A DNA stretch of 49,425 nt from an uncultured Clostridia bacterium. Lineage in GTDB: Bacteria > Bacillota > Clostridia > UBA1381. Position numbers and translations under genes: made by a program. Shown one piece after another: positions 23,581 through 32,472 of the stretch; position 1 is the stretch's first letter, and every line of letters starts with the position of its first letter. Under the pieces are notes generated by a model that had not been told where the DNA came from, ran no database searches, and worked only from the letters and a program-made list of their open reading frames with translations. The stretch lies in contig CAKSDE010000020.1 of NCBI GenBank assembly GCA_934444735.1, forward strand, positions 1 through 49,425, read 5' to 3'.

Positions 23581-24062
23581 TTTGCCAGCCTTTTAAGCGT
23601 AAGCTCCGCAAGCACTCCTATTATTATCCCCGAAATTATTCCTATAAATATGAGCATGGGAAGATACACCCATACATTCAATGAGGAAAGTATCAGGCGT
23701 GCGCATATGAGCTGACCGATATTATGCGATACCGCGCCTGCAACGCTTATGCCGATTATCCCGAATTTTCCGTTTCTTTTTAAAAGCTGCATTATTATAA
23801 GGCTTAAAACCCCTCCGAAGAGCGAATACAAAAACGCTGAAAATCCGCTGAAAAGAAGGCTTGATACAAACACCTTTATCAAAAGTATTCCCCACGAAAG
23901 CGCACCCGGGAGAAGATACAAAGAGGTCAGTATAACTATATTGGATATGCCTATTTTTGCACCGTACACAGGGATCGGCAGCGGCAGCAGATGCTCTATG
24001 TAGCCGAATATAATGCTCAGCGCTGCCAAAAGTGCGGTTTTGGCAAGAGTTTTATTTTTCAT
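23571..24062 (-). CDS. Gx transporter family membrane protein (Hpre_diP_synt_I)
   Basis: A 163-residue protein of five or six hydrophobic helices of the family once labelled heptaprenyl diphosphate synthase component I. Features such as LPLPIPVYGAKIGISNIVIL and AVSHNIGQLICARLIL resemble ECF-type substrate-capture proteins. It is paired with a NusG-II domain gene whose stop forms part of its GAGGTGA ribosome binding site. In other Firmicutes these two often accompany flavin-linked (ApbE, FMN-binding) genes, not visible here. Substrate unknown. Start at 24062 rather than the GTG at 24071. Confidence 0.85.
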   Translation of the reverse strand: MKNKTLAKTALLAALSIIFGYIEHLLPLPIPVYGAKIGISNIVILTSLYLLPGALSWGILLIKVFVSSLLFSGFSAFLYSLFGGVLSLIIMQLLKRNGKFGIIGISVAGAVSHNIGQLICARLILSSLNVWVYLPMLIFIGIISGIIIGVLAELTLKRLANHL

Positions 24063-24067
24063 AATCT

Positions 24068-24415
24068 TCACCTCGTAACCGTATCGGGAGAATTTTTATC
24101 AGACGATATTATCTTCACCACCACTTTATTCGGCAGACACACTATATCATCACCCGATGTACTTATCGGCGCGTGCGCAACGCATATTTTATCGGGGCAG
24201 TCCGCTTTTTCCATAAATACCGCGCCATTTTTTACGCATACTGTATTTTTACCCTCAATATCAATACGCTGTTCCGAATCAAGCGGTGCGCTGTCATAGA
24301 TTTCATCATTAAGATATACTACAACAGTATCCCCCTCGGTACGGTTTCTCATAAAAAACACAGCTGCCGCCAAAACCAAAAGAGCTATAATTAAAATTAT
24401 ATCATGTTTTTTCAT
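24068..24415 (-). CDS. NusG domain II-containing membrane-anchored protein
   Basis: A 115-residue protein with an N-terminal membrane anchor (IILIIALLVLAAAVFF) and an extracytoplasmic NusG-II-like beta domain. The conserved Cys-containing loop EKADCPDKICVAHAPIS and the strand IVCLPNKVVVKI are the family hallmarks (PF07009). The open frame runs upstream across the tRNA-Gly gene, so the real start is the ATG at 24415, with a weak AAGGA 12 bases before it. It is coupled to the Gx transporter gene and probably works with it at the membrane; function unknown. Confidence 0.85.
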   Translation of the reverse strand: MKKHDIILIIALLVLAAAVFFMRNRTEGDTVVVYLNDEIYDSAPLDSEQRIDIEGKNTVCVKNGAVFMEKADCPDKICVAHAPISTSGDDIVCLPNKVVVKIISSDKNSPDTVTR

Positions 24416-24534
24416 ATTTTTTTCAATTCCTTGTTTTGTTAACAGAAAGTTCACAACAAATACACATCTGTGTGTTATATTATAATTGCAGATTTGAGTT
24501 ATCATGTCTGCAACAATATACCTTCCCCTAATAT

Positions 24535-24571
24535 GGACAATCGCATTTAATGGTGCGGTTGTTCTTTTTTT
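24535..24571 (+). terminator. Orphan plus-strand terminator-like hairpin
   Basis: ggacaatcgca pairs with tgcggttgttc (two G:T pairs), followed by seven T on the plus strand. No plus-strand gene ends near it; the nearest plus gene stops at 23580 beyond two minus-strand genes. It may end antisense transcription or a small RNA. Confidence 0.5.
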
Positions 24572-24589
24572 GTCGGAAAATTTATATTG

Positions 24590-24624
24590 TATAAAAAAAT
24601 CGTAACAAGCGCTGCTTGTTACGA
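24590..24624 (-). terminator. Terminator of tRNA-Gly
   Basis: On the minus strand CGTAACAAGC and GCTTGTTACG make a perfect 10-bp stem followed by ATTTTTTT, immediately after the encoded CCA end. Confidence 0.92.
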
Positions 24625-24626
24625 TT

Positions 24627-24701
24627 TGGAGCGGAAGACGAGATTCGAACTCGCGACGTTCACCTTGGCAAGGTGACGCTCTACCACTGAGCCACTCCCG
24701 C
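24627..24701 (-). tRNA. tRNA-Gly (anticodon GCC)
   Basis: Minus-strand acceptor GCGGGAG pairs with CTTCCGC (one G:U), then discriminator T and encoded CCA. The D arm GGCTCAGTGGTAGAGC, anticodon loop TTGCCAA and T arm GAGTTCGAATCTC are standard. Confidence 0.97.
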
Positions 24702-24714
24702 ATGAACAAGTAAT

Positions 24715-24743
24715 ATTATAACATCTCCTCTGCGGTTTGTCAA
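24715..24743 (-). promoter_or_regulatory. Consensus promoter of tRNA-Gly
   Basis: Minus strand TTGACA (24738-24743), a 17-base spacer and TATAAT (24715-24720), about 14 bp before the tRNA 5' end. Confidence 0.9.
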
Positions 24744-24790
24744 GAGTTTTTTATAAAAAAAATCTTTTCTTTGAGAGCATTTTTCTAAGC

Positions 24791-24926
24791 GGGTAGAAAA
24801 AAAACTTCGGAACTCCCAAAACGAACCCGGCGGCGTACTGCTGTACTCCGAAGATGTTCGGTGATGGGTGTAACAAAAAGCAATTAATATCTGCCTTTTT
24901 GTGTTCCGAAGTTTTTTTAAATTCCC
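24791..24926. repeat. Hairpin-rich intergenic repeat (locus 3)
   Basis: A 136-bp element with near-perfect terminal inverted repeats: A8-CTTCGGAAC (24797-24813) against GTTCCGAAG-T7 (24903-24918), bounded by GGGTAG and AAATTCCC. Inside are the core cccggcggcgtac...tgtactccga (24826-24852) within a CGAAC/GTTCG stem, and a hairpin CAAAAAG/CTTTTTG. The overall plan matches loci 1 and 2. It lies just after the ACT-domain gene (minus strand), so it may double as a terminator for that operon. Confidence 0.75.
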
Positions 24927-24933
24927 TTGTGTA

Positions 24934-25365
24934 TTATTTTCCGAATGCCGTTTCCTGATCCAGCATCGTTATTCCCGCATTTTCCAAAAGCTCTGTCGCT
25001 CTTTCGGGGTTATTCACCTTAATAACCACCATTGCGCCCATCTTACCGCGTCCTGCAAATGCGTACATATATTCAATCATGATTTTGCCGTCATTTATAA
25101 CGTTCAGCACCTCTGCCAAGCCGCCCGGTCTATCCTCCATAGAAGCCGCAACGACATCTGTGGTCTTTACAACCACACCTGCGTCATTCAATACCTTTTT
25201 AGCCTTTTCGGGATCGCTTACAATCAACCTCAGAACACCGAAATCGGTTGTATCGGCAATCGACAGCGCGCTTATATCTATCTCGTTATATGCCAGCACC
25301 TCTAAAATCGCCGCCATTCTTCCCGGCTTATTCTCCACAAAAACCGATATTTGTTTTACCAACAT
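24934..25365 (-). CDS. Tandem ACT-domain protein
   Basis: A 143-residue protein composed of two ACT domains (VKQISVFVENKPGRMAAILE and VVAASMEDRPGGLAEVLNVI), the small-molecule sensing fold that usually binds amino acids. No catalytic domain is attached. The same kind of protein is often found beside IorAB and phenylacetate-CoA ligase genes in anaerobes, so it probably senses an aromatic or branched amino acid or acyl product for this operon. Start at 25365 with GGAGGGTG. Last gene of the operon. Confidence 0.9.
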   Translation of the reverse strand: MLVKQISVFVENKPGRMAAILEVLAYNEIDISALSIADTTDFGVLRLIVSDPEKAKKVLNDAGVVVKTTDVVAASMEDRPGGLAEVLNVINDGKIMIEYMYAFAGRGKMGAMVVIKVNNPERATELLENAGITMLDQETAFGK

Positions 25366-25383
25366 AATTTGCACCCTCCTTTT

Positions 25384-26691
25384 TTAAGAAAGCTTTCTGT
25401 TATCTATAACTCTTTTAGCCTTTCCTTCACTTCTTGTAATCGACTTCGGATTTACCAAAATAACCTTTGCCGAAAGTCCGAGCACACTTCTCAAGCGGTC
25501 TTTTATTTCTTTTTCGATCTTCTCAATCGATTTTACATCGTCCGAGAACATCTTCTCCGACATTTCCACCTGAACGTCAAGCGTATCGGTATTATTAACT
25601 CTGTCAACAATTATCTGATAATTCGGTGTAATACTGTCGCCGCTGACCTTCAAAAGAACCTCCTCGATCTGCGACGGGAATACGTTTACACCTCTTATTA
25701 TAAGCATATCGTCGCTTCTGCCCTTAGGCTTATTCATTCTCACAAATGTTCTGCCGCATGAGCACTTTTCATAATTGAGCGAGCACAAATCACGCGTTCT
25801 GTAGCGTATCATCGGCATACCCTCTTTGGTTATGGTTGTGAATACCAGCTCACCAAACGATCCCTCCGGCAAAACCTCGCCTGTTTCGGGATCGATAATT
25901 TCGGCAATGAACATATCCTCATTTATATGCATACCGTTTTGTGCCGAGCATTCATATGCAACACCCGGTCCCATAATTTCGGTCAATCCGTACACATCAT
26001 ATGCCTTTATATGCAAAGTATCTTCTATTTTTTTACGCATATCCTCTGTCCATGGTTCTGCGCCGAAAATTCCGGCTTTTAACTTCAATTCATCTATTAT
26101 ACCCATCTCCTGCATGGTTTCCGCAAGATACATCGCATAAGACGGTGTACAGCAAAGATGAGTCGTACCGAGTTCTCTCATAAATCTGATCTGACGCTCG
26201 GTATTTCCCGATGATGTCGGGATTGCGGTTGCACCCAATCTTTCGACGCCGCCGTGCGCACCGAGTCCGCCGGTAAAAAGTCCGTATCCGTAAGACACCT
26301 GAACTATCGAGTTCTCGTCCGCACCTGTCGCAGCGAGCTGTCTTGCCATCAGGTGGCTCCACATTTCCAAGTCATGCGCAGTATATCCTGCAACGATCTG
26401 TCTGCCGGTCGTACCGGATGATGCGTGGATTCTTACAATATCTTTCATAGGTGCCGCAAAAAGACCGTACGGATAATAATCTCGCAAGTCTTTTTTATAG
26501 GTAAACGGAAGTTTTTGCAAATCGTCAAGCGATCTTATATCATCGGGAGTAAGTCCCTTTTCCTGCATCCTCTCCCTAAACACCGCTACATTTTCATAAC
26601 AGCGTTTCACCTGCCATATAAGGCGTTCTGTCTGAATCTTCTTTATTTCCTCTCTGTCCATGCTTTCAATATCCGGCTGATACATCGACAT
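25384..26691 (-). CDS. Phenylacetate-CoA ligase family protein
   Basis: A 435-residue adenylate-forming enzyme that activates an aryl acid to its CoA thioester with ATP. AMP-binding motif HASSGTTGRQIVAGYT, DVYGLTEIMGPG and the C-terminal hinge YRTRDLCSLN are in place, with the typical PaaK start (MYQPDIESMDREEI). A four-Cys site is hinted at by CSLNYEKCSCGR. Substrates could be phenylacetate or indoleacetate produced through IorAB, or other carboxylates. GGAG lies nine bases before ATG 26691; the upstream ATG at 26700 abuts it. Confidence 0.92.
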   Translation of the reverse strand: MSMYQPDIESMDREEIKKIQTERLIWQVKRCYENVAVFRERMQEKGLTPDDIRSLDDLQKLPFTYKKDLRDYYPYGLFAAPMKDIVRIHASSGTTGRQIVAGYTAHDLEMWSHLMARQLAATGADENSIVQVSYGYGLFTGGLGAHGGVERLGATAIPTSSGNTERQIRFMRELGTTHLCCTPSYAMYLAETMQEMGIIDELKLKAGIFGAEPWTEDMRKKIEDTLHIKAYDVYGLTEIMGPGVAYECSAQNGMHINEDMFIAEIIDPETGEVLPEGSFGELVFTTITKEGMPMIRYRTRDLCSLNYEKCSCGRTFVRMNKPKGRSDDMLIIRGVNVFPSQIEEVLLKVSGDSITPNYQIIVDRVNNTDTLDVQVEMSEKMFSDDVKSIEKIEKEIKDRLRSVLGLSAKVILVNPKSITRSEGKAKRVIDNRKLS

Positions 26692-26719
26692 ACTTTTCAT
26701 CTCCTTTTATGCTGATCAC

Positions 26720-27286
26720 TTAAAGATTATACCCCAAATCAAATGCTTTTAAATTAACATCCAAAAACTTTTCGGGAACGGTTTCTTTTATAGTTTCTAT
26801 CCACTGTTCATGCGGTATTTCGGTATTTTTTGCCATAACACCGATCAAAACGACATTTACAGCTTTTATATTTCCCGCTTTTTCCGCCAAGCTAAGCGCA
26901 TCAACAGCTTTTAAGTTGATTTTCTCTGAAAGCTTTCCCATGATATTTTCAGGATATTTCGCCGCACCGATTATGACCGGCATAGGATTGATTTCCTGCG
27001 TATTTGCAATCATCAAGCCGTCTTTTTTGAGATACGGCATTGCGCGGTACGCCTCTAAGCTCTCAAACGCAAGAATTATGTCCGCCTCTCCCTCATCTAT
27101 AATCGGCGAGTAAACCTTATCGCCGTATTTTACATATGTTACAACGCTTCCGCCCCTCTGGCTCATTCCGTGAACCTCGGAAAGCTTTACGTCATATCCT
27201 TCTTTTATTACCACATTACCCAAAATTCTGCTGGCTAAGAGAGTACCCTGACCGCCTACGCCAACTATCATAATATTCTTCGTCAT
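26720..27286 (-). CDS. iorB: Indolepyruvate:ferredoxin oxidoreductase beta subunit
   Basis: A 188-residue gamma-type 2-oxoacid:ferredoxin oxidoreductase domain. The N-terminal MIVGVGGQGTLLASRILG and the segment SEVHGMSQRGGSVVTYVKYG are hallmark. Together with IorA it oxidatively decarboxylates aryl pyruvates from Trp, Phe and Tyr to aryl-acetyl-CoA, reducing ferredoxin. AAGGAGG lies in the 3' end of iorA, three bases separate the frames, and so the two subunits are made together. Confidence 0.96.
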   Translation of the reverse strand: MTKNIMIVGVGGQGTLLASRILGNVVIKEGYDVKLSEVHGMSQRGGSVVTYVKYGDKVYSPIIDEGEADIILAFESLEAYRAMPYLKKDGLMIANTQEINPMPVIIGAAKYPENIMGKLSEKINLKAVDALSLAEKAGNIKAVNVVLIGVMAKNTEIPHEQWIETIKETVPEKFLDVNLKAFDLGYNL

Positions 27287-27289
27287 CTC

Positions 27290-29023
27290 TTAGTCCTCCT
27301 TTTTGATTGCTCCGAACGGACATACATTTATGCAGAGTCCGCATCCGTTACACTGCGTCACGTCTATTCTCACTCCGTCGCCGTCTGCCGATATTGCAGG
27401 ACAGCCAAGCTTCATGCAGACCTTACACTTTTTGCACTCTTCACCGATTTTGCAATGACCCGTATACTTCACTTTCTTTAAAAGCGCGCACGGTCTTTGA
27501 GCTATAATTACCGACGGCTCATCTGCCGCAACCTCTTCTTTTACTACCTTTTCAAAGTTTTTAAGATCAAACGGGTCGGCAACAACTATTCTCTCAACGC
27601 CGACAGCCTTTGCAAGCGCAATCAGATTAACCTGCTTTGTCGGCTCTTTTTTAATTGTATATCCCGTTGTCGGGTTATCCTGGTGACCTGTCATACCCGT
27701 GATTGAGTTATCGAGAATTATAACTGTATTATTACCCTTATTGTAAACAATGTCGATAAGACCTGTAATACCCGAGTGGATAAATGTCGAATCACCTATA
27801 ACCGCAACAAGCTTTTTGTTAAATTCAGCGCCTCGTGCCTTTGCCATTCCCATAGCTCCGCTTACGCTTGCGCCCATACATACCGTCGTATCTACGCTTG
27901 CCAAAGGCTGTACCGCACCAAGCGTATAGCAGCCGATATCCCCCGAAACAACCAGTCCGAGCTTCTTTAAAACATAAAACGTTCCTCTGTGCGGACAGCC
28001 TGCGCACATAACCGGCGGTCTTACCGGAATATTTTCATCGATTGTCGCAAACTCATTTTTGTCCTCGTTAAATATTACTTTCTTAATCATAGCCGGCGTG
28101 TATTCGCCCAAAAGCGTAAACTTTTCCTTGCCGACAATCTCTGCCCCTATAACTCTGCAATGTTCTTCTATAACAGGGTCGAGTTCTTCTATAACATACA
28201 CAATCTCATGCTTTTTGCAAAAGTCTAAAATAAGCTTTTCCGGCATCGGATATACCATACCGAGCTTTAAATAGCTCACTCTTTCTCCGAGTGCCTCTTT
28301 TGCATACATATATGATATTCCCGAAGTGATAACGCCTATCTTATCGGAATTTATCTCAACCGTATTAATCGGTGTGCTCTCTGCATACTCCGCGATTGCT
28401 CTCATTCTGTTTTCAACATCAACATGGCGCTTTTTTGCGTTTCCCGGCATCATAACAAACTTGCCGATATTTTTCTCATATTCCTTTAATTCCACTTTCT
28501 CTCTCGGGAGTTCTTCCACCAATCCCTGTGAGTGAGATACTCTCGTTGAGAGTCTTAAAAGAACAGGTGTGTCGAATTTTTCGCTCAAATCAAAAGCAAG
28601 CTTTGTAAAATCCTTACACTCTTTGCTGTCCGACGGCTCAAGCATCATAATTTTAGAAGCCTTTGCGTAGTGGCGCGAATCCTGTTCATTCTGAGATGAA
28701 TGCATTCCGGGATCATCTGCAACGCAGAACACCAAACCGCCGTTTACACCGGTATAGCTTGATGTAAACAGAGGATCGGCAACAACGTTCAAACCGACGT
28801 GCTTCATACATGTCATGCTTCTCGCACCGCCGAACGACGCGCCTATCGCCACTTCTCCTGCCACCTTTTCGTTAGGCGACCATTCAGAATAAATCTCATC
28901 ATACTTTGCAATATTTTCGGTAATTTCCGTACTCGGAGTTCCCGGATATGAAGCCACTACTCTGACTCCGGCCTCATATGCACCTCTGGCAACAGCTTCG
29001 TTGCCCAGCATCAGTTTCTTCAT
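27290..29023 (-). CDS. iorA: Indolepyruvate:ferredoxin oxidoreductase alpha subunit
   Basis: A 577-residue subunit joining the pyrimidine-binding and TPP-binding halves (SYPGTPSTEI near the start; GDIGCYTLGAVQPL and GDSTFIHSGITGLIDIVYN in the TPP domain). At the C-terminus is a ferredoxin-like region with two [4Fe-4S] cluster motifs: one around CKKCKVCMKLGCP, the second CNGCGLCINVCPFGA. Full length for the family. GTGAGG precedes the ATG. The enzyme ferments aromatic amino acids through their 2-oxoacids in anaerobes. Confidence 0.97.
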   Translation of the reverse strand: MKKLMLGNEAVARGAYEAGVRVVASYPGTPSTEITENIAKYDEIYSEWSPNEKVAGEVAIGASFGGARSMTCMKHVGLNVVADPLFTSSYTGVNGGLVFCVADDPGMHSSQNEQDSRHYAKASKIMMLEPSDSKECKDFTKLAFDLSEKFDTPVLLRLSTRVSHSQGLVEELPREKVELKEYEKNIGKFVMMPGNAKKRHVDVENRMRAIAEYAESTPINTVEINSDKIGVITSGISYMYAKEALGERVSYLKLGMVYPMPEKLILDFCKKHEIVYVIEELDPVIEEHCRVIGAEIVGKEKFTLLGEYTPAMIKKVIFNEDKNEFATIDENIPVRPPVMCAGCPHRGTFYVLKKLGLVVSGDIGCYTLGAVQPLASVDTTVCMGASVSGAMGMAKARGAEFNKKLVAVIGDSTFIHSGITGLIDIVYNKGNNTVIILDNSITGMTGHQDNPTTGYTIKKEPTKQVNLIALAKAVGVERIVVADPFDLKNFEKVVKEEVAADEPSVIIAQRPCALLKKVKYTGHCKIGEECKKCKVCMKLGCPAISADGDGVRIDVTQCNGCGLCINVCPFGAIKKED

Positions 29024-29048
29024 AAATTCAACCTCACAATTCTATATT

Positions 29049-30683
29049 TTAATTTTTAATTTGTGCCGCCACCAGGCTCTCTCCGCAATATTTTTCACGG
29101 AGCTTCGGCTTTTCTATCTTTCCTGTCGGGTTTCTCGGTATATCGGCAAAGATAATCTTTCTCGGACGCTTATATTTCGGGAGGTCATGGCAAAATGCGT
29201 TCATTTCCTCCTCACTGCATGAAAAACCGGGTTTTAGCTCGATAATTGCCGCCGCAATTTCACCCAAGCGCTCATCCGGGAGCCCGATAACCGCAACGTC
29301 TTTTACCGCGTCATGCTTTCTTATAAAGTTCTCTATCTGTACCGGATACAGGTTCTCACCGCCCGAAATTATGACGTCTTTTTTCCTGTCGACAAGGTAG
29401 ATAAATCCGTCCTCGTCCTCCTGTGCCATATCTCCGGTAAAGAGCCAGCCGTCAGAAAGCACTTCCTCGGTTGCTTTCGGATCATTATAATAACAGCTCA
29501 TAACTCCCGGTCCCGAAACCGCCAACTCGCCGACTTCTCCGCGTTTTACTTCATTTCTGTTATCATCTACAATCTTTACCTTCCAGCCAAATCCGGCTTT
29601 TCCGATCGCTCCGACCTTTTTTATATTCTCAACCCCCAAATGTACACATCCCGGGCCTATAGACTCGCTCAAGCCATAGTTTGTATCGTATTCATGGTTC
29701 GGGAACACCTTTTTCCAACGCTTTATAAGACTCGGCGGAACAGGCTGCGCACCGATATGCATAAGACGCCATCTTGAAAGATCATAATCCTCAAGGTTTA
29801 TGTCACCGCGCTCGATTGCGTCCAAAATATCCTGCGCCCAAGGTACCAAAAGCCATACTATACTGCACTGCTCCTCCGACACGGCACGCAGTATCCATTC
29901 GGGCTTTATACCCTTTAAAAGCACTGCTTTGCCGCCCGATATAAGACTTCCGAACCAGTGCATCTTCGCGCCGGTATGATAAAGCGGCGGAATACACAAA
30001 AATGTGTCCTCTTTGGTTTGTCCGTGATGGTTTTGCTCAACTCTTGCCGCATGCATAAGACTTTCATGATTATGCAAAATTGCTTTTGGGAATCCCGTTG
30101 TACCCGACGAAAAATATATCGCCGCGTCATCTTTTTCGCAAAGCTTTATGTCGGGTGCCTTCGAGCTGCAATATGTCACAAGCTTATCATAGCTCTCCGA
30201 GAATGTCGGGCAGTTATTTCCGACATAAAATACCTGCTTTACGCCCGGCATTTTCTCGCTTATTTCCTCAACTCTTCCTATAAATTCCGGTCCGAATACC
30301 AAAACATCCGCCTCTGCAAGCTTTACACAGTATTCAATCTCGCCCGCCGTATATCTGTAATTCAGCGGCACCGCCAAAGCGCCCGCTTTCAAAACACCGA
30401 AATATATCGGCAGCCACTCCAGACAATTCATAAGAAGAATTGCCACCTTATCGCCCTTTTTTATCCCCCTGCTCAAAAGAAGATTTGCAAAGCGATTGGC
30501 TCTCTTGTCAAAATCAAGCCATGTTATTTCTCTTCTGCCGCTTTCTTCGGGATTCGGCTGAATGAGCGCATATTCTTTCCATGTTATCTTCGCCGCCTCC
30601 ATTAAGTGCGGTGCGATCTCAACAAGCGCCGTATCGTCCGGGAACTCTTTTGCGTTCCTCTCCAACAAATCTGTAATAATCAA
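29049..30683 (-). CDS. Acyl-CoA synthetase (class I adenylate-forming enzyme)
   Basis: A 544-residue ligase that adenylates a carboxylate and transfers it to CoA. Core motifs are YFSSGTTGFPKAILHNH, YGLSESIGPG, DGWLFTGDMAQEDEDGFIY and the catalytic-lysine end NPTGKIEKPKLREK. It resembles medium-chain or fatty-acyl/aryl CoA synthetases; the exact acid is unclear. The start is TTG at 30683 after AAAGGACGG. It lies between the symporter gene and iorA, which suggests it activates an imported acid or an acid related to the IorAB products. Confidence 0.92.
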   Translation of the reverse strand: MIITDLLERNAKEFPDDTALVEIAPHLMEAAKITWKEYALIQPNPEESGRREITWLDFDKRANRFANLLLSRGIKKGDKVAILLMNCLEWLPIYFGVLKAGALAVPLNYRYTAGEIEYCVKLAEADVLVFGPEFIGRVEEISEKMPGVKQVFYVGNNCPTFSESYDKLVTYCSSKAPDIKLCEKDDAAIYFSSGTTGFPKAILHNHESLMHAARVEQNHHGQTKEDTFLCIPPLYHTGAKMHWFGSLISGGKAVLLKGIKPEWILRAVSEEQCSIVWLLVPWAQDILDAIERGDINLEDYDLSRWRLMHIGAQPVPPSLIKRWKKVFPNHEYDTNYGLSESIGPGCVHLGVENIKKVGAIGKAGFGWKVKIVDDNRNEVKRGEVGELAVSGPGVMSCYYNDPKATEEVLSDGWLFTGDMAQEDEDGFIYLVDRKKDVIISGGENLYPVQIENFIRKHDAVKDVAVIGLPDERLGEIAAAIIELKPGFSCSEEEMNAFCHDLPKYKRPRKIIFADIPRNPTGKIEKPKLREKYCGESLVAAQIKN

Positions 30684-30774
30684 TTTTATCCGTCCTTTCC
30701 GTACTACCCTTAAATAGGTAAAAGCCCTTACCTAATATTATTAAAATATTGCATACTTATCGGTCAATGCATTT

Positions 30775-32346
30775 TTACGCTTCTTTTTTGAATATTTTCT
30801 CCAGTTCTTTTTCGTCCGGCTTTTTGGTAAAGCAACTCACAAGCGGTACAATAACCAAAGACACCGCCATCGCAGCAACACCCATCTCAGGTGCTTTCTT
30901 CGACGCAAGCTTGAATGCTTCGCCAAACAATACACCGTCGCCCATAGCCATAACAGTCAACACCGTTGTTGTAACGGCAACCGTCAAAAATCCTGCAATC
31001 ATACCCCACCATGCTCCGGCTTTTGTCGTCTTTTTCGAGTAGATCCCCCATATGTACGGACCTATAAAGCACCCCGAAACAACACCCCAGCTAAAGGACA
31101 TGATATTTACTATGATTGATATATTCAAAGTCGCAAAAACAAACGACAATGCAACAAATATAAAGCACAAAACTCTCGTTAAAAGCATCTGATTCTTTGC
31201 TTTATAATCCTTTTTCACCGTAGGTACCAAATCCACCGAAATCGCCGATGCAGAAGTCAGAACCACCGAAGAGAGCGTTGACATTGACGCTGAAAGCAAA
31301 AGTATCAGAATAAGTGCCAGAATTATCGTTGTAACAATGTTTGCATCTCCCAGAGCCGTAAGGAGTGTATTCGGAATAACCGAGTCCACGCCTGCCTCAG
31401 GCAGTGTATTTCCCAAAACCAATCTTGAGAGCGAGCCGATAAAGTACGCGCCGCATCCGATTATAAGTGCAAACATCGTGGAAACTATTGTAGCTTTCTT
31501 TATCGATTTTGTATCTTTTATCGCATAATACTTGCTTACCATCTGCGGCAATCCCCACGTTCCGAACGATGTGAGCAATATATTGGTACATAAGAATTTC
31601 CAGTGCGAACCGCCGAAAATATTTGTTATCTGCGCACCGGTGATTCCGTCGCCGTTATCGGGAATCGCACGCAAATTGTCCATCAGTGCCGCAAAGCCGC
31701 CCACCTTCGGGTTTACACTGACAGCTATAACCATCGCCACAACACCGACAATCATTATAATACCCTGCACAAAGTCGGTATAAGCCGTTGCGACATATCC
31801 GCCCAAAACGAGGTATATTGCCGTCAAGACCACAATAATGAGCATCCATATATTTACCGATACAGTCGGGAAAATCGTCGTAAACATAGAACCGAGTCCC
31901 TTATAAACCGCTGCGCTGTAGGGAACCAAGAACACAAAAATAATTATCGCGGCTACAACCTTAAACGCAACAGAGCCGTAACGCGCCTCAAAAAATTCCG
32001 GCATAGTCTTAACACCCATCGTATGCGTCATGGTTCTCGTTCTTTTTGCCAAGAGCATCCATGCCAAAAGGCAGCCCAAAACCGCATTTCCTATACCGAT
32101 CCATATTGAACCCAAACCGATGTTCCAGCCATGCTGACCGGCATAACCGACAAAGATAACCGCCGAGAAATACGATGTCCCGTATGCAAAAGCCGAAACC
32201 CATGCTCCGATATTTCTGCCGCCGAGCAGAAATCCGTCAATCGTGCGCGCTTTTTTCGCGCTGTAAATCCCGATTACCACCATAACCGCAGCAAAAATCG
32301 CCAGTGCCGCCATCGTCACCGTTTGTGTTTGTTGTAAATTTGTCAT
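30775..32346 (-). CDS. Sodium:solute symporter (SSS family)
   Basis: A 523-residue transporter with about thirteen membrane helices of the SSS family. GYVATAYTDFVQGIIMIVG and the early YGTSYFSAVIFVGYAGQHGW are typical sodium-site and signature regions. Family members carry acetate, proline, pantothenate and similar anions with Na+; as first gene of the operon it may import an organic acid or amino acid for the enzymes that follow. The start at 32346 (GGAAGGACGG upstream) is preferred, as 27 upstream residues lack membrane character and precede the ribosome binding site. Confidence 0.92.
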   Translation of the reverse strand: MTNLQQTQTVTMAALAIFAAVMVVIGIYSAKKARTIDGFLLGGRNIGAWVSAFAYGTSYFSAVIFVGYAGQHGWNIGLGSIWIGIGNAVLGCLLAWMLLAKRTRTMTHTMGVKTMPEFFEARYGSVAFKVVAAIIIFVFLVPYSAAVYKGLGSMFTTIFPTVSVNIWMLIIVVLTAIYLVLGGYVATAYTDFVQGIIMIVGVVAMVIAVSVNPKVGGFAALMDNLRAIPDNGDGITGAQITNIFGGSHWKFLCTNILLTSFGTWGLPQMVSKYYAIKDTKSIKKATIVSTMFALIIGCGAYFIGSLSRLVLGNTLPEAGVDSVIPNTLLTALGDANIVTTIILALILILLLSASMSTLSSVVLTSASAISVDLVPTVKKDYKAKNQMLLTRVLCFIFVALSFVFATLNISIIVNIMSFSWGVVSGCFIGPYIWGIYSKKTTKAGAWWGMIAGFLTVAVTTTVLTVMAMGDGVLFGEAFKLASKKAPEMGVAAMAVSLVIVPLVSCFTKKPDEKELEKIFKKEA

Positions 32347-32435
32347 TTTTCTTCCGTCCTTCCGTTTTACCTTTTTTCTTTTTTGTACTTTTTCTAAGCT
32401 GAAAACAAAACCGCAAAAATTTTGCACGTTTTTTT

Positions 32436-32472
32436 CTGCCTACCGTACTACAATACTACAAAGCCTATTATA
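32436..32472 (-). promoter_or_regulatory. Promoter -10 and candidate operator of the symporter/iorAB operon
   Basis: Minus strand TATAAT at 32467-32472; the -35 is in a T-rich tract and unclear. Immediately downstream is GTAGTATTGTAGTACGG, with a repeated GTAGTA, which recurs as GTAGTACGG before the acyl-CoA synthetase gene (about 30696-30704). A repressor site is possible. Confidence 0.4.

Noticed and set aside
24416..24709. N-terminal extension of the NusG-II protein to 213 residues
   Set aside because: It would translate the tRNA-Gly gene and its terminator; the family begins at the membrane anchor.
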